The notes under the pieces are model-generated. The model made no database searches and was not told the DNA's origin. It worked only from the letters and a program-made list of their open reading frames with translations. The position numbers were made by a program, and so were the translations under genes. Of a DNA stretch of 64,000 nt, positions 16,911 through 24,878 are shown in pieces. The stretch comes from Janibacter alkaliphilus. GTDB taxonomy: Bacteria > Actinomycetota > Actinomycetes > Actinomycetales > Dermatophilaceae. Position 1 is the stretch's first letter, and each line of letters starts with the position of its first letter. The stretch lies in contig NZ_JACBZX010000001.1 of the NCBI RefSeq assembly GCF_013408565.1, forward strand, positions 1,302,001 to 1,366,000, read 5' to 3'.

Positions 16911-17012
16911 CGCCGACCCGCCCGCCCCTCACAGCCCACGGTCAGGCTCGGCGGCTACCGTGGTGCGCTCCTGACCACCCCTGCACGCCACCTCAGGAGA
17001 GTGCCCACCCCG

Positions 17013-17153
17013 ATGGACACCGCGTCCACCACGCCCGGGTCGCCCGACGACCCGGGCGACAGTCGTCCCCCGACCGACCGTCACCGTCCCGGCACCGGCC
17101 GCCCCGACCCCGGCCGCCCGGAGACCGACCGACCCGCGGTGAGCGCCCGATGA
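17013..17153 (+). CDS. Pro/Asp-rich 46-residue leader ORF coupled to the CNNM gene
   Basis: The ORF starts at ATG 17013, with AGGAGAG 12 bp upstream, and ends in TGA overlapping the ATG of the next gene (ATGA at 17150-17153). TACCGT near 16956 is a possible -10. The peptide is dominated by Pro, Asp, Arg and Gly (for example SPDDPGDSRPPTDRHRPG, then GRPDPGRPETDRPA) and has no hydrophobic segment. The downstream genes encode CNNM/CorC-type proteins, a family that includes magnesium exporters. Pro-rich or Asp/Pro-rich leader peptides regulate magnesium transporter genes by ribosome stalling or destabilisation in other bacteria, so a similar role is inferred. It could instead be chance coding in GC-rich DNA. 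Confidence 0.5.
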   Translation: MDTASTTPGSPDDPGDSRPPTDRHRPGTGRPDPGRPETDRPAVSAR

Positions 17154-18658
17154 CCGGCGCGATCCTCGGCCTGCTGCTCGGCGTCGTCCTCATCCTCGCG
17201 ATCATCGCCGCGAACGGGTACTTCGTCGCCCAGGAGTTCGCCTACATGTCGGTGGACCGGGCACGCCTGGCCGCCAAGGCGCAGGCCGGTGACGCGGCCG
17301 CGCAGCGGGCGCTGGACGTCACCCGCCGCACCTCCTTCATGCTCTCCGGCGCCCAGCTCGGGATCACCGTGACCGGCCTGCTCATCGGCTACGTCGCCGA
17401 GCCGCTCATCGGCGAGGGCCTGGGCACCCTGCTGGACGGCGCCGGCGTCCCGGCCGCGGTGAGCATCAGCATCGGCACCGTGACGGCGCTGCTGCTGGCC
17501 ACCGTCGTGCAGATGATCTTCGGCGAGCTCTACCCGAAGAACCTGGCCATCGCGAACCCCGAGCCCCTCGCCCGCCGCCTGGCCCGCTCCACCACCGCCT
17601 ACCTCACCGTCTTCGGCTGGCTCATCGTCTTCTTCGACAAGGCCGCCAACGGGCTGCTGCGGCTGGTGCGGATCGAGCCGGTGCACGACGTCGACTCCAC
17701 GGCCACCGCCGAGGACCTGGAGCGGATCGTCGCCGACTCCCGGGAGAGCGGCGACCTGCCGGACGACCTGTCGGTGCTCATCGACCGGATCCTCGACTTC
17801 CCCGAGCGGGACGTCGAGCACGCGATGATCCCGCGCTCGCAGGTGGGCGCGGTGCGCACCAGCACCACGCTGGCCGAGCTGCGCGAGCACATGGCCAGCG
17901 AGCACACCCGCTACCCGGTCGTCTCCGACGCGGACGAGCCGGTCGGTGTCGTGCACCTCATGGACCTGCTGCGCACCGACCTGCCCGCCGAGGCCGTGGT
18001 CGAGCAGCTGATGCGCGAGCCGGTCGTCGTGCCCACCCTCATGCCGCTGCCGACCGCGCTGCAGGAGCTGACCACCTCGCGGCGCGAGCTCGCCTGCGTG
18101 GTCGACGAGTACGGCGGCTTCGCCGGGGTGCTGACGATGGAGGACCTCGCCGAAGAGGTCATCGGCGAGATCACCGACGAGCACGACGAGCCGGAGCCGA
18201 CCGTGCAGAGCGAAGGGGAGAGCACCTGGCAGGTGCCGGGCTCCCTGCCGGTCGACGAGGGTGAGCGGATGATCGGCCACGCCCTGCCCGAGGGCGACTA
18301 CGAGACCCTGGCCGGTCTGGTCATCGCCAGCCACGGCGAGCTGCCCGAGGTCGGGGAGAGCGTGACCGTCGAGCTGCCGATCGACCCGCGGGACTTCTCC
18401 CTGGACGAGCCGGTGCGCCGCACCCTGACCGTCGAGGTCCTCGAGGTCGCCCGGCACGTGCCGGAGCGGCTGCGGGTGCACCTGGAGGAGGTCGTCGGCG
18501 AGTCCGTCGCGGACGATCGTGACGGCGAGCGCGATGCCCCCGACGAGACCGAGCCAACCGATCCGCCCGACGAGACCGAGCCAACCGATCCGCCCGACGA
18601 GACCGAGGAGCCCGACGAGGCAGTGCAGCCCGAGCAGACCGAGGAGGAGACCCGATGA
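17150..18658 (+). CDS. CNNM/CorC family (hemolysin-like) membrane protein with CBS domains
   Basis: 502 residues. The N-terminal CNNM (DUF21) membrane domain, about residues 1-200, has three to four hydrophobic helices and family motifs (AANGYFVAQEFAYMSVDR; FMLSGAQLGITVTGLLIGY; IFGELYPKNLAI). A CBS pair follows at about 215-335, then a CorC/HlyC C-terminal domain at about 350-445. An acidic tail (DETEPTDPP repeats, residues about 463-490) is encoded by perfect 27-bp tandem repeats. Relatives export Mg2+/Co2+ or affect Mg2+ homeostasis at the cytoplasmic membrane. The ATG overlaps the leader ORF stop, and the stop overlaps the next CNNM gene start. The older hemolysin label is historical. Confidence 0.92.
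   Translation: MTGAILGLLLGVVLILAIIAANGYFVAQEFAYMSVDRARLAAKAQAGDAAAQRALDVTRRTSFMLSGAQLGITVTGLLIGYVAEPLIGEGLGTLLDGAGVPAAVSISIGTVTALLLATVVQMIFGELYPKNLAIANPEPLARRLARSTTAYLTVFGWLIVFFDKAANGLLRLVRIEPVHDVDSTATAEDLERIVADSRESGDLPDDLSVLIDRILDFPERDVEHAMIPRSQVGAVRTSTTLAELREHMASEHTRYPVVSDADEPVGVVHLMDLLRTDLPAEAVVEQLMREPVVVPTLMPLPTALQELTTSRRELACVVDEYGGFAGVLTMEDLAEEVIGEITDEHDEPEPTVQSEGESTWQVPGSLPVDEGERMIGHALPEGDYETLAGLVIASHGELPEVGESVTVELPIDPRDFSLDEPVRRTLTVEVLEVARHVPERLRVHLEEVVGESVADDRDGERDAPDETEPTDPPDETEPTDPPDETEEPDEAVQPEQTEEETR
18541..18594 (+). repeat. Two perfect 27-bp tandem repeats inside the CNNM coding tail
   Basis: Two identical 27-bp units (18541-18567 and 18568-18594) and a partial third starting at 18595 encode DETEPTDPP-type repeats. 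The period is a multiple of three, so copy-number change would lengthen or shorten the acidic tail without breaking the frame. Confidence 0.9.
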
Positions 18659-19680
18659 GCGCCCCTGTCGTCATCCTCGTGACCGTGCTGCTCATCGTGC
18701 TCAGCGCGTTCTTCGTCATCATCGAGTTCGCGCTGCTCGGCGCCCGCCGGCACCGGCTGGAGGCCGAGGCCGAGACCAGCCGCGCCGCCCGCGCCGCGCT
18801 GCACGGGGTGAACGAGCTGACCGTCATGCTCGCCGGGGCCCAGCTCGGGATCACCGCGTGCACCTTCGCCCTCGGTGCGGTGACCAAGCCGGCCGTGGAC
18901 CACTGGCTCGGCCCGGTGCTCACCGACTGGGGCATCCCTGGCGGCATCGCCTCGACCGCCTCCTTCCTGCTGTCGCTGCTGCTGGTCACCTTCCTGCACC
19001 TCGTCGTCGGCGAGATGGCCCCGAAGTCGTGGGCGATCGCCCGCCCCGAGACCGCGGCGAAGCTCGTCGCGCTGCCGGCCCGGGCCTTCATCTGGTGCGT
19101 GCGTCCGCTGCTCTCCTTCGTCAACCGGATGGCCAACCGGCTGGTCTCGGCCAGCGGGGTCACCCCGGTGGACCGGGCGGCCGTCGGCGGCCAGGACGTC
19201 GACACCATCCGTCACCTCGTCGAGCACTCCGCGTCGGCCGGCGCCCTGGAGGAAGGGGTCGGCTCGCCGATCGCCGGGGTTCTCGAGCTCGAGCAGATGA
19301 CCATCGGCGATCTCGTCGGCGACAACGACGAGCTGACCGCGGTGTCGCAGGACGCCGTCGTCCGGGACGTGCAGGCAGCCGCTGCGCGCACCGGGCACAT
19401 GCGCATCCTCGTCAGCGGTGGTGAGCGGCTGCAGGTGGTGCACGTGCGGGACACGCTGCTGCAGGACGACGAGGCCGGCCTGGCCGAGGTGGTGCGGCCG
19501 GCGATGATCATGGAGTCCAGCACCCCGGTCTACGAGGCGCTCGCGCGCAGCCGCGAGGCCAGCGAGCAGCTCGTCGTGGTCTGCCACGACGGGGTCCCGG
19601 CCGGCGTGGTGACGATCGCCGACATGATGCGGCGGGTGCTGCCGCTGGGCATGGGCGCCGAGGCCGAGCCGGCCGGCTGA
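18655..19680 (+). CDS. Second CNNM-domain/CBS membrane protein
   Basis: 341 residues. CNNM domain at about residues 1-190 (FFVIIEFALLGARRHRLE; VMLAGAQLGITACTFALG; VVGEMAPKSWAIARPE), followed by a CBS pair (about 200-335). Unlike its upstream neighbour it lacks the CorC C-terminal domain and acidic tail. The ATG overlaps the upstream stop by 4 bp. Such tandem unequal CNNM paralogues are common in actinobacteria and probably form one transporter unit, presumably for magnesium or a related divalent ion; this is inferred from the family. Confidence 0.9.
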   Translation: MSAPVVILVTVLLIVLSAFFVIIEFALLGARRHRLEAEAETSRAARAALHGVNELTVMLAGAQLGITACTFALGAVTKPAVDHWLGPVLTDWGIPGGIASTASFLLSLLLVTFLHLVVGEMAPKSWAIARPETAAKLVALPARAFIWCVRPLLSFVNRMANRLVSASGVTPVDRAAVGGQDVDTIRHLVEHSASAGALEEGVGSPIAGVLELEQMTIGDLVGDNDELTAVSQDAVVRDVQAAAARTGHMRILVSGGERLQVVHVRDTLLQDDEAGLAEVVRPAMIMESSTPVYEALARSREASEQLVVVCHDGVPAGVVTIADMMRRVLPLGMGAEAEPAG

Positions 19681-19821
19681 GCCCGACGACGTGGGACTGC
19701 CGGAGGCAGCGCCTCCCGAGTGGTGGCGTTGTCAGGGGAAGGGCGTAGCGTCGGACCTGTCCGAAGCTCACCCCTCGTAGCCCGGCGCGGTTCCGTCGGA
19801 CCGCGTCGCACGGAGGACACC

Positions 19822-21072
19822 ATGACCGCCGTCTCCCCACGCCCTGCCACCGCCACCCTGCTGGACCGCTTCCGTGAGGTGCGCGCCCGTACCGACCGGC
19901 TCACCCGGGACCTCAGCCCGGAGGACCAGACCCCGCAGTCGATGACCGAGGCGAGCCCGGCGAAGTGGCACCGGGCGCACACCACGTGGTTCTTCGAGGA
20001 GTTCGTCCTCGCCGCCGATCCCGGCTACCGGCCGCGGGACCCCGCCTTCCGCTTCCTCTTCAACAGCTACTACGAGGCGGTCGGCGAGCGGCACCCGCGG
20101 CACGCCCGCGGCCAGGTGACCCGGCCCGGGGTCGCCGAGGTGGCCGCCTACCGCGAGGACGTCGAGACCCAGGTCGCCGACCGGCTCGCCGCCGGCACCC
20201 TCGACGAGGACGCGCTGGCCCTCGTCGAGCTCGGCTGCCACCACGAGGAGCAGCACCAGGAGCTGCTGCTCATGGACCTCAAGCACCTGCTCTCCGGCAA
20301 CGTCGTCCAGCCGGTCTACGTCGAGCGTGCGTCCGACCTCGACCCGGACGCTGCTCCAGTGCCGCTGCGCTGGACGCACCTGCCCGGCGGGCTCACCGAG
20401 ATCGGGGACGCCGGCGCCGGCTTCGCCTACGACAACGAGCGCCCCCGGCACCGCACCTGGCTCGAGGACGTCGACGTCGCCGCCCGCCAGGTGACCAACG
20501 CGGAGTGGCTGGAGTTCGTCGCCGACGGCGGCTACCGGCGGCCCGAGCTGTGGCTGAGCGACGGGTGGGCCGCGGTGCAGCAGCACGGGTGGAGCGCCCC
20601 GGCCTACTGGCGGCACGACGAGGACGACGGGTGGACCACCTTCACCCTGTCCGGTCGGCGTCCGCTGGTCGCGGCCGAGCCGGTCTGCCACGTCTCCTTC
20701 CTCGAGGCGGACGCCTTCGCCCGCTGGGCCGGGCACCGGCTGCCGACCGAGCAGGAGTGGGAGGCGCACGCCAGCAGCGGCCACGAGGTGCACGGGGGGC
20801 TGCTCGACCCGGAGCGCTGCCACCCAGGCGTGGCGGGCGAGGTCACCCTCGGCGAGGTGTGGGAGTGGACGGCCAGCGCCTACCTGCCCTACCCGGGCTT
20901 CGAGATCGCCGAAGGTGCGGTCGGGGAGTACAACGGCAAGTTCATGAACGACCAGCACGTGCTGCGCGGCGCCGCGGCGATCACCCCGGCCAGCCACGCG
21001 CGGGTCACCTACCGCAACTTCTTCCCGGCCGCCTCGCGCTGGGCCTTCTCCGGGCTGCGGCTCGCCCGGTGA
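19822..21072 (+). CDS. egtB: Ergothioneine biosynthesis protein EgtB (iron-dependent sulfoxide synthase)
   Basis: 416 residues. The N-terminal DinB-like domain has the iron-binding HX3HXE motif (HEEQHQE, about residues 140-146) and the upstream histidine in KWHRAHTTWFFEEF. The C-terminal half is a formylglycine-generating-enzyme-type domain (PRHRTWLEDVDVAARQVTN; GHRLPTEQEWEAHA; EWTASAYLPYPGF; RVTYRNFFPAASRWAFSGLR). EgtB joins hercynine and a thiol donor with oxygen. GGAGG stands 6 bp before the ATG at 19822. egtD follows with a GTGA overlap. egtA, egtC and egtE are not in the window, so the thiol substrate (gamma-glutamylcysteine or cysteine) cannot be decided here. Confidence 0.92.
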   Translation: MTAVSPRPATATLLDRFREVRARTDRLTRDLSPEDQTPQSMTEASPAKWHRAHTTWFFEEFVLAADPGYRPRDPAFRFLFNSYYEAVGERHPRHARGQVTRPGVAEVAAYREDVETQVADRLAAGTLDEDALALVELGCHHEEQHQELLLMDLKHLLSGNVVQPVYVERASDLDPDAAPVPLRWTHLPGGLTEIGDAGAGFAYDNERPRHRTWLEDVDVAARQVTNAEWLEFVADGGYRRPELWLSDGWAAVQQHGWSAPAYWRHDEDDGWTTFTLSGRRPLVAAEPVCHVSFLEADAFARWAGHRLPTEQEWEAHASSGHEVHGGLLDPERCHPGVAGEVTLGEVWEWTASAYLPYPGFEIAEGAVGEYNGKFMNDQHVLRGAAAITPASHARVTYRNFFPAASRWAFSGLRLAR

Positions 21073-22055
21073 GCCGGGCCGAGCTGGAGGCGGACCTGCG
21101 TGAGGGGCTGTGGCGGGACCCGCCGCGGCTGCCGCCGCGCTGGTTCTACGACGAGCGCGGCAGCCGCCTCTTCGACGACATCACCCGGCTGCCGGAGTAC
21201 TACCCCACCCGGGCCGAGGCGGAGATCCTGGCCGCCCGCAGCCCGGAGATCGTCCGGGTCAGCGGTGCCACGAGCGTGCACGAGCTGGGCGCGGGGATGT
21301 CCACCAAGACCCGGGTGCTGCTCGACGCCCTGACATCCGCGGCGGGCACGGGGGCCGATGATGGTGCGGGGTCCGACGGCGAGGGGCTGCTCTTCGCGCC
21401 GCTGGACATCAGCCGCGAGGTGCTGCTGGAGTCGGCCGAGGAGCTGCGCCGGGAGTACCCGATGCTGACCGTGGAGCCGGCGGTGTCCGACTTCCACGAC
21501 CTGCCGCCGCTCGCCGGCGAGCCCGGTCGGCGGTTGCTGCTCTTCCTCGGCGGGACGATCGGCAACTTCGAGGAGGCGGAGCGTGCCGCGTTCCTCGATC
21601 GGGTCCGATCCGCGCTGAGCCCCGGAGACCATCTGCTGCTGGGCGCCGACCTCGTCAAGGATCCCGCCCGCCTCGTGGCGGCCTACGACGACGCGGCCGG
21701 GGTGACCGCCGACTTCGACCTCAACCTCATCGACGTCGTGCGGCGCACGACAGCGGCCGAGGGGCTGCGCCGCGAGGACTTCGCGCACCAGGCGGTCTGG
21801 GATGAGGATGCCTCACGGGTCGAGATGCGGCTGGTCGCGCGGCGAGACGTCGCGGCGACCTTCCCCGGGCTGGGTCGCACCTGGCGCCTGGCACAGGGTG
21901 ACCACCTGCGCACCGAGATCTCGCGCAAGTTCCGTCTCGACGAGCTTCGCGACGCGCTGGCGCAGCACGCCTTCGACCCGGTGGAGTCGTGGACCGACGA
22001 GGCCGAGGACTTCTCGCTCACGCTGGCCCGGGCTGCGGTCGACGCGACCGCGTGA
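21069..22055 (+). CDS. egtD: L-histidine N-alpha-methyltransferase EgtD
   Basis: 328 residues from GTG 21069, which overlaps the egtB stop. EgtD signatures are clear: LPPRWFYDERGSRLFDDITR, LPEYYPTRAEAEIL, the SAM-binding ELGAGMSTKTRVLL, LFLGGTIGNFE and the LNLIDVVRRTT region. The enzyme trimethylates histidine to hercynine, the EgtB substrate, in the cytoplasm. The length matches the family (about 320). A short acidic insertion (GADDGAGSDGEG, about residues 96-107) lies in a loop after the SAM motif. With egtB it provides the first and central steps of ergothioneine synthesis, a redox buffer typical of actinobacteria. Confidence 0.93.
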   Translation: MSRAELEADLREGLWRDPPRLPPRWFYDERGSRLFDDITRLPEYYPTRAEAEILAARSPEIVRVSGATSVHELGAGMSTKTRVLLDALTSAAGTGADDGAGSDGEGLLFAPLDISREVLLESAEELRREYPMLTVEPAVSDFHDLPPLAGEPGRRLLLFLGGTIGNFEEAERAAFLDRVRSALSPGDHLLLGADLVKDPARLVAAYDDAAGVTADFDLNLIDVVRRTTAAEGLRREDFAHQAVWDEDASRVEMRLVARRDVAATFPGLGRTWRLAQGDHLRTEISRKFRLDELRDALAQHAFDPVESWTDEAEDFSLTLARAAVDATA

Positions 22056-22065
22056 GCCCGTGCGA

Positions 22066-22773
22066 TCAGCCGCTCATCGCCTCGACGGGTTCGCCCGTCT
22101 CGACGGCCTGCGCCGGCTGGTCGGACCCGACAGAGTCGAGCAGCCCGAGCAGACGGAAGCTGGTCGCGGCCAGCAGCAGGCACACAGCCAGCAGCTCGAC
22201 GCACTCCTCAAGGCTCTGCTGCAGCCGCTCGGCGGTCACGGTCAGCGAGGCGGGGTCGATGGTGTCGATGCCGATCGAGCAGGCTGCCGCCACGCCGCCG
22301 AGGAGGAGCAGGGTCCGTGCTGCGCGGTCGCTCCCGAAGGCACGCAGGATCACCGGAAGCAGGGCAAGGCCCACCAGCCCCATGAGGACCATCTGGATGT
22401 CACCGGGGGCCAACCAGGACAAGCCAGGGATGCCGATCCCCCGCGGGGCCAGGACGGAGTCTCGAACCCGCTCGTGCAGGGCGAACCGGTCGTCGATCGC
22501 GAGATAGCCGAATCCGGCAGCCAGGAACCACCACGTGGCGCGGTCAGCGCGGCCGTGACCGTGGAGCGAGGCCAGCAGGACGATCAGAAGACATGCCGCA
22601 GCGGCCAGGACGAGAAGCACCGTCTGCAGCCAGGTCATGGGTGTCAGCTCGGGCGCGACCCACTCCCAGTAGCTGGGCCACCGTGCGGCAGCAAGCAGCA
22701 CCGGGGCCACCAGGGCCAGGGCCAGGAGCGAGATCAAGGTGGCACGCCGCGCCCGAGCCACCGCCGGGCTCAC
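22066..22773 (-). CDS. Multi-pass membrane protein of unknown function
   Basis: 235 residues from a GTG that overlaps the stop of the dehydrogenase gene. About six hydrophobic segments are visible (for example [73 protein letters not shown] and CVELLAVCLLLAATSFRLL), with a polar loop DDRFALHERVRDSVLAPRG between helices. I do not recognise the family. Coupling to a 2-hydroxyacid dehydrogenase suggests a shared pathway. Base composition is visibly less GC-rich than most of the window, which may indicate acquisition. Confidence 0.7.
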   Translation of the reverse strand: MSPAVARARRATLISLLALALVAPVLLAAARWPSYWEWVAPELTPMTWLQTVLLVLAAAACLLIVLLASLHGHGRADRATWWFLAAGFGYLAIDDRFALHERVRDSVLAPRGIGIPGLSWLAPGDIQMVLMGLVGLALLPVILRAFGSDRAARTLLLLGGVAAACSIGIDTIDPASLTVTAERLQQSLEECVELLAVCLLLAATSFRLLGLLDSVGSDQPAQAVETGEPVEAMSG

Positions 22774-23762
22774 CGGGCAGCTCCTGCCGTGCGAATGGTC
22801 ACGCTCTGCGGTGCCGCGTCCGCAGCGGCCTGGATGGCCTCCCCGAACATGCGAGCGCCTCGGTGCAGCACCTCGTCCCGCCACCATGCGCTGTGCGCCG
22901 TCTGCAGCAGCCGACCCTCTGTGATCAGCAGCTCGTCGAGCGGGTCATTGCTCGAAGCGACGATGTCGTCGACCGCATAGCCCCGGACATGGCCGTCCAG
23001 GAGCAGCTGCCGCATCACGTCACGGTTCACGAGGGCCGGTCGGCCGATGTTGCACACGAAGGCCCCACGACGGAGCGAGTAGAGAGCACGCTCGTCGAGG
23101 ACCGGTGGCGCTCCGGGGATAGTCGAGGCACAGACCACAGCGTGGTCGGCCTCGCTCAGAGCCTGCTCCAGCGGGGCGACCCGGATGCCGCTGAGGCGGG
23201 CCGTGCGCTGTGCGGCCGGGTCCGGATCGACACCGATCACCGAGACGCCCAGAGCCTGCAGCAGGCGCGCCACCTCGCTGCCGATCCGGCCCACGCCGAC
23301 CACCGCGACCGTCGATGAGTGCAGCTCGGTGCCGCGGAGCGAGACGTCGTCCGGTGCGAGTCCTCGTGCCTTGTCGTTCGCCAGGTGCAGCCGGGTCGTC
23401 TGAGACAGCAGCAGCGCCAGCGCATGCTCGGCAACCGCTCTGGTCGCGTACTCCGGGAGGGTGGTCAGGGAGACCCCGTGCGAGCGCAGGAGCGGGAGGT
23501 CCACGTGCTCGTAGCCGGTCGCGTAGAGCACCACCTCGCGCAGCCGAGGAAGGCGCGCGAGCGTCATCGGTGTCAGTGGTGGCAGCGTGACGTTGGTGGT
23601 CGCGAGGACGTCGGCATCGGCCAGGATCCGGATCGTCTCGTGCGGGGTCGGGGCATCTCGCCGTTGGAGGACCGTGAGGTCGTGCTCACGCTCCAGGTCG
23701 TGCAGCAGGTCCGTCGGCAGGCTCTCCCGGCCTGCTCTGCTGAGCATGACGATACGAGTCAT
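22770..23762 (-). CDS. NAD-dependent D-isomer-specific 2-hydroxyacid dehydrogenase
   Basis: 330 residues. The NAD-binding Rossmann motif GVGRIG (VAVVGVGRIGSEVARLL, about residues 154-170) and the preceding EYATRAVAEHALALLL helix are typical of the family. The catalytic Arg is expected near CASTIPGAPP, the Glu near DDIVASSNDP and the His in QTAHSAWW, which all appear in order. The substrate (glycerate, phosphoglycerate, lactate or other) cannot be assigned. First gene of a two-gene unit with the membrane protein downstream; its promoter must lie in the AT-rich gap 23763-24078. Confidence 0.85.
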   Translation of the reverse strand: MTRIVMLSRAGRESLPTDLLHDLEREHDLTVLQRRDAPTPHETIRILADADVLATTNVTLPPLTPMTLARLPRLREVVLYATGYEHVDLPLLRSHGVSLTTLPEYATRAVAEHALALLLSQTTRLHLANDKARGLAPDDVSLRGTELHSSTVAVVGVGRIGSEVARLLQALGVSVIGVDPDPAAQRTARLSGIRVAPLEQALSEADHAVVCASTIPGAPPVLDERALYSLRRGAFVCNIGRPALVNRDVMRQLLLDGHVRGYAVDDIVASSNDPLDELLITEGRLLQTAHSAWWRDEVLHRGARMFGEAIQAAADAAPQSVTIRTAGAAR

Positions 23763-23868
23763 GAAGGCTCCCGGCGTCGGTGGCGGTGTGGCGCACAGGG
23801 TGTCGAGTGCTGGTGATCGATCACGAGCACCGCGCGGGATGACATCACACCGATATGATTTTGTAACA

Positions 23869-23891
23869 ACAGAAACAATCGCTACTTCTGT
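23869..23891. promoter_or_regulatory. Inverted repeat ACAGAA-N11-TTCTGT in an AT-rich divergent region
   Basis: The 316-bp gap 23763-24078 between divergent genes includes a markedly AT-rich patch around 23850-23892 (GATATGATTTTGTAACAAC and following). Within it a perfect 6-bp-arm inverted repeat with 11-bp spacer could be an operator. Apart from this, and a likely promoter in the AT-rich patch, I see no gene in the gap. Confidence 0.35.
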
Positions 23892-24078
23892 CTCAGGGGG
23901 AGCAGGCCCGTCTCGCGGTCATGTCGGTCAGGCACCTCCGCGCCCTGGAGGCTGGCAGCTGCTTCGGGAGGCCCGCGATGGCGCGCCCTGTGATGGGTCC
24001 GTGATGCTCAGGGGGATACCGAGGCCGGTGCCGACCCCGTACCCGCGACGCGTCGACAGACACGACCGAGGGAGACGG

Positions 24079-24878
24079 ATGAGCTACGGATACCCGCCGC
24101 CGGACGGCCAAGGACAGTACCCCTATGGCGGCGATGGGCGGGGGTCGTACTCGTACGGCCAGGGTCAGCAGCCTGGCTACGGGTACCAGCCGACGCACCA
24201 CGGGCCCCCGGAGCGCCGGGGGATGTCGGGGTGGGCGATCGCGGCGATCACGGCGGCCGTGTCGATGGTCCTCGTGTGCCTCGTCTGCGGTGTCCTGGTG
24301 ATCGCGGTGCCGGACGACGACGAGACGGACAGCGCTCGCCCGTCAGATCTGCAGAGCACCTCCGACTCCGCGACATCGGCATCGTCGACCGTGGACACCT
24401 CGACGACCGATACCCCCACCAGCAGCTCGTCCAGCACCTCAAGCTCGGAGAGCAGCTCCAGTGCTGCTGACGACAGCGGCTCCACGCCCGGTGTGGGTGA
24501 CACCGTGACGCAGGGCGACTTCGAGATCGTCGTCGACGGGGTGCGCGAGGTTGGGACGACGATCGGCGAGGACTTCCTCGCTGAGACTGAACAGGGACGG
24601 TACGTCGCGGTCGATGTCACGGTGACGAACATCGGGGACGAGTCCAGCACCTTCTTCGACGGTGACACGGTCCTCGCCGATGCCGAGGGCCGCCAGTTCA
24701 GCACCGACTCCGGGGCCAGCTTCAGTGTCGAGGAGGAGGTCCTCTGGCTGGAGACCATCAACCCGGGCCACACCGTCGAGGGGCGCTGTACTTCGACGTC
24801 TCGGCCGACGCCCAGCTGGAGACGATGCAGATCGACGGGTCCTTCTTCGACGACCCGGTGACGGTGTCGTTGACCTAG
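24079..24878 (+). CDS. DUF4352-type membrane-anchored protein, frameshifted near C-terminus
   Basis: The N-terminus is Gly/Tyr/Pro/Gln-rich (MSYGYPPPDGQGQYPYGG), followed by a transmembrane helix (AAITAAVSMVLVCLVCGVLV, about residues 55-75), a Ser/Thr-rich linker and an extracellular DUF4352 beta-sandwich (GDTVTQGDFEIVVDGVREVG; GRYVAVDVTVTNIGDESSTF; FSVEEEVLWLETINPGHTVEG). Right after HTVEG the frame is lost. With one extra G in the run GAGGGGCG at about 24779-24786 it would read ALYFDVSADAQLETMQI and end at TAG 24878, as DUF4352 proteins do. So one base is probably missing. The stop overlaps the convergent photolyase stop by 4 bp. Confidence 0.8.
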
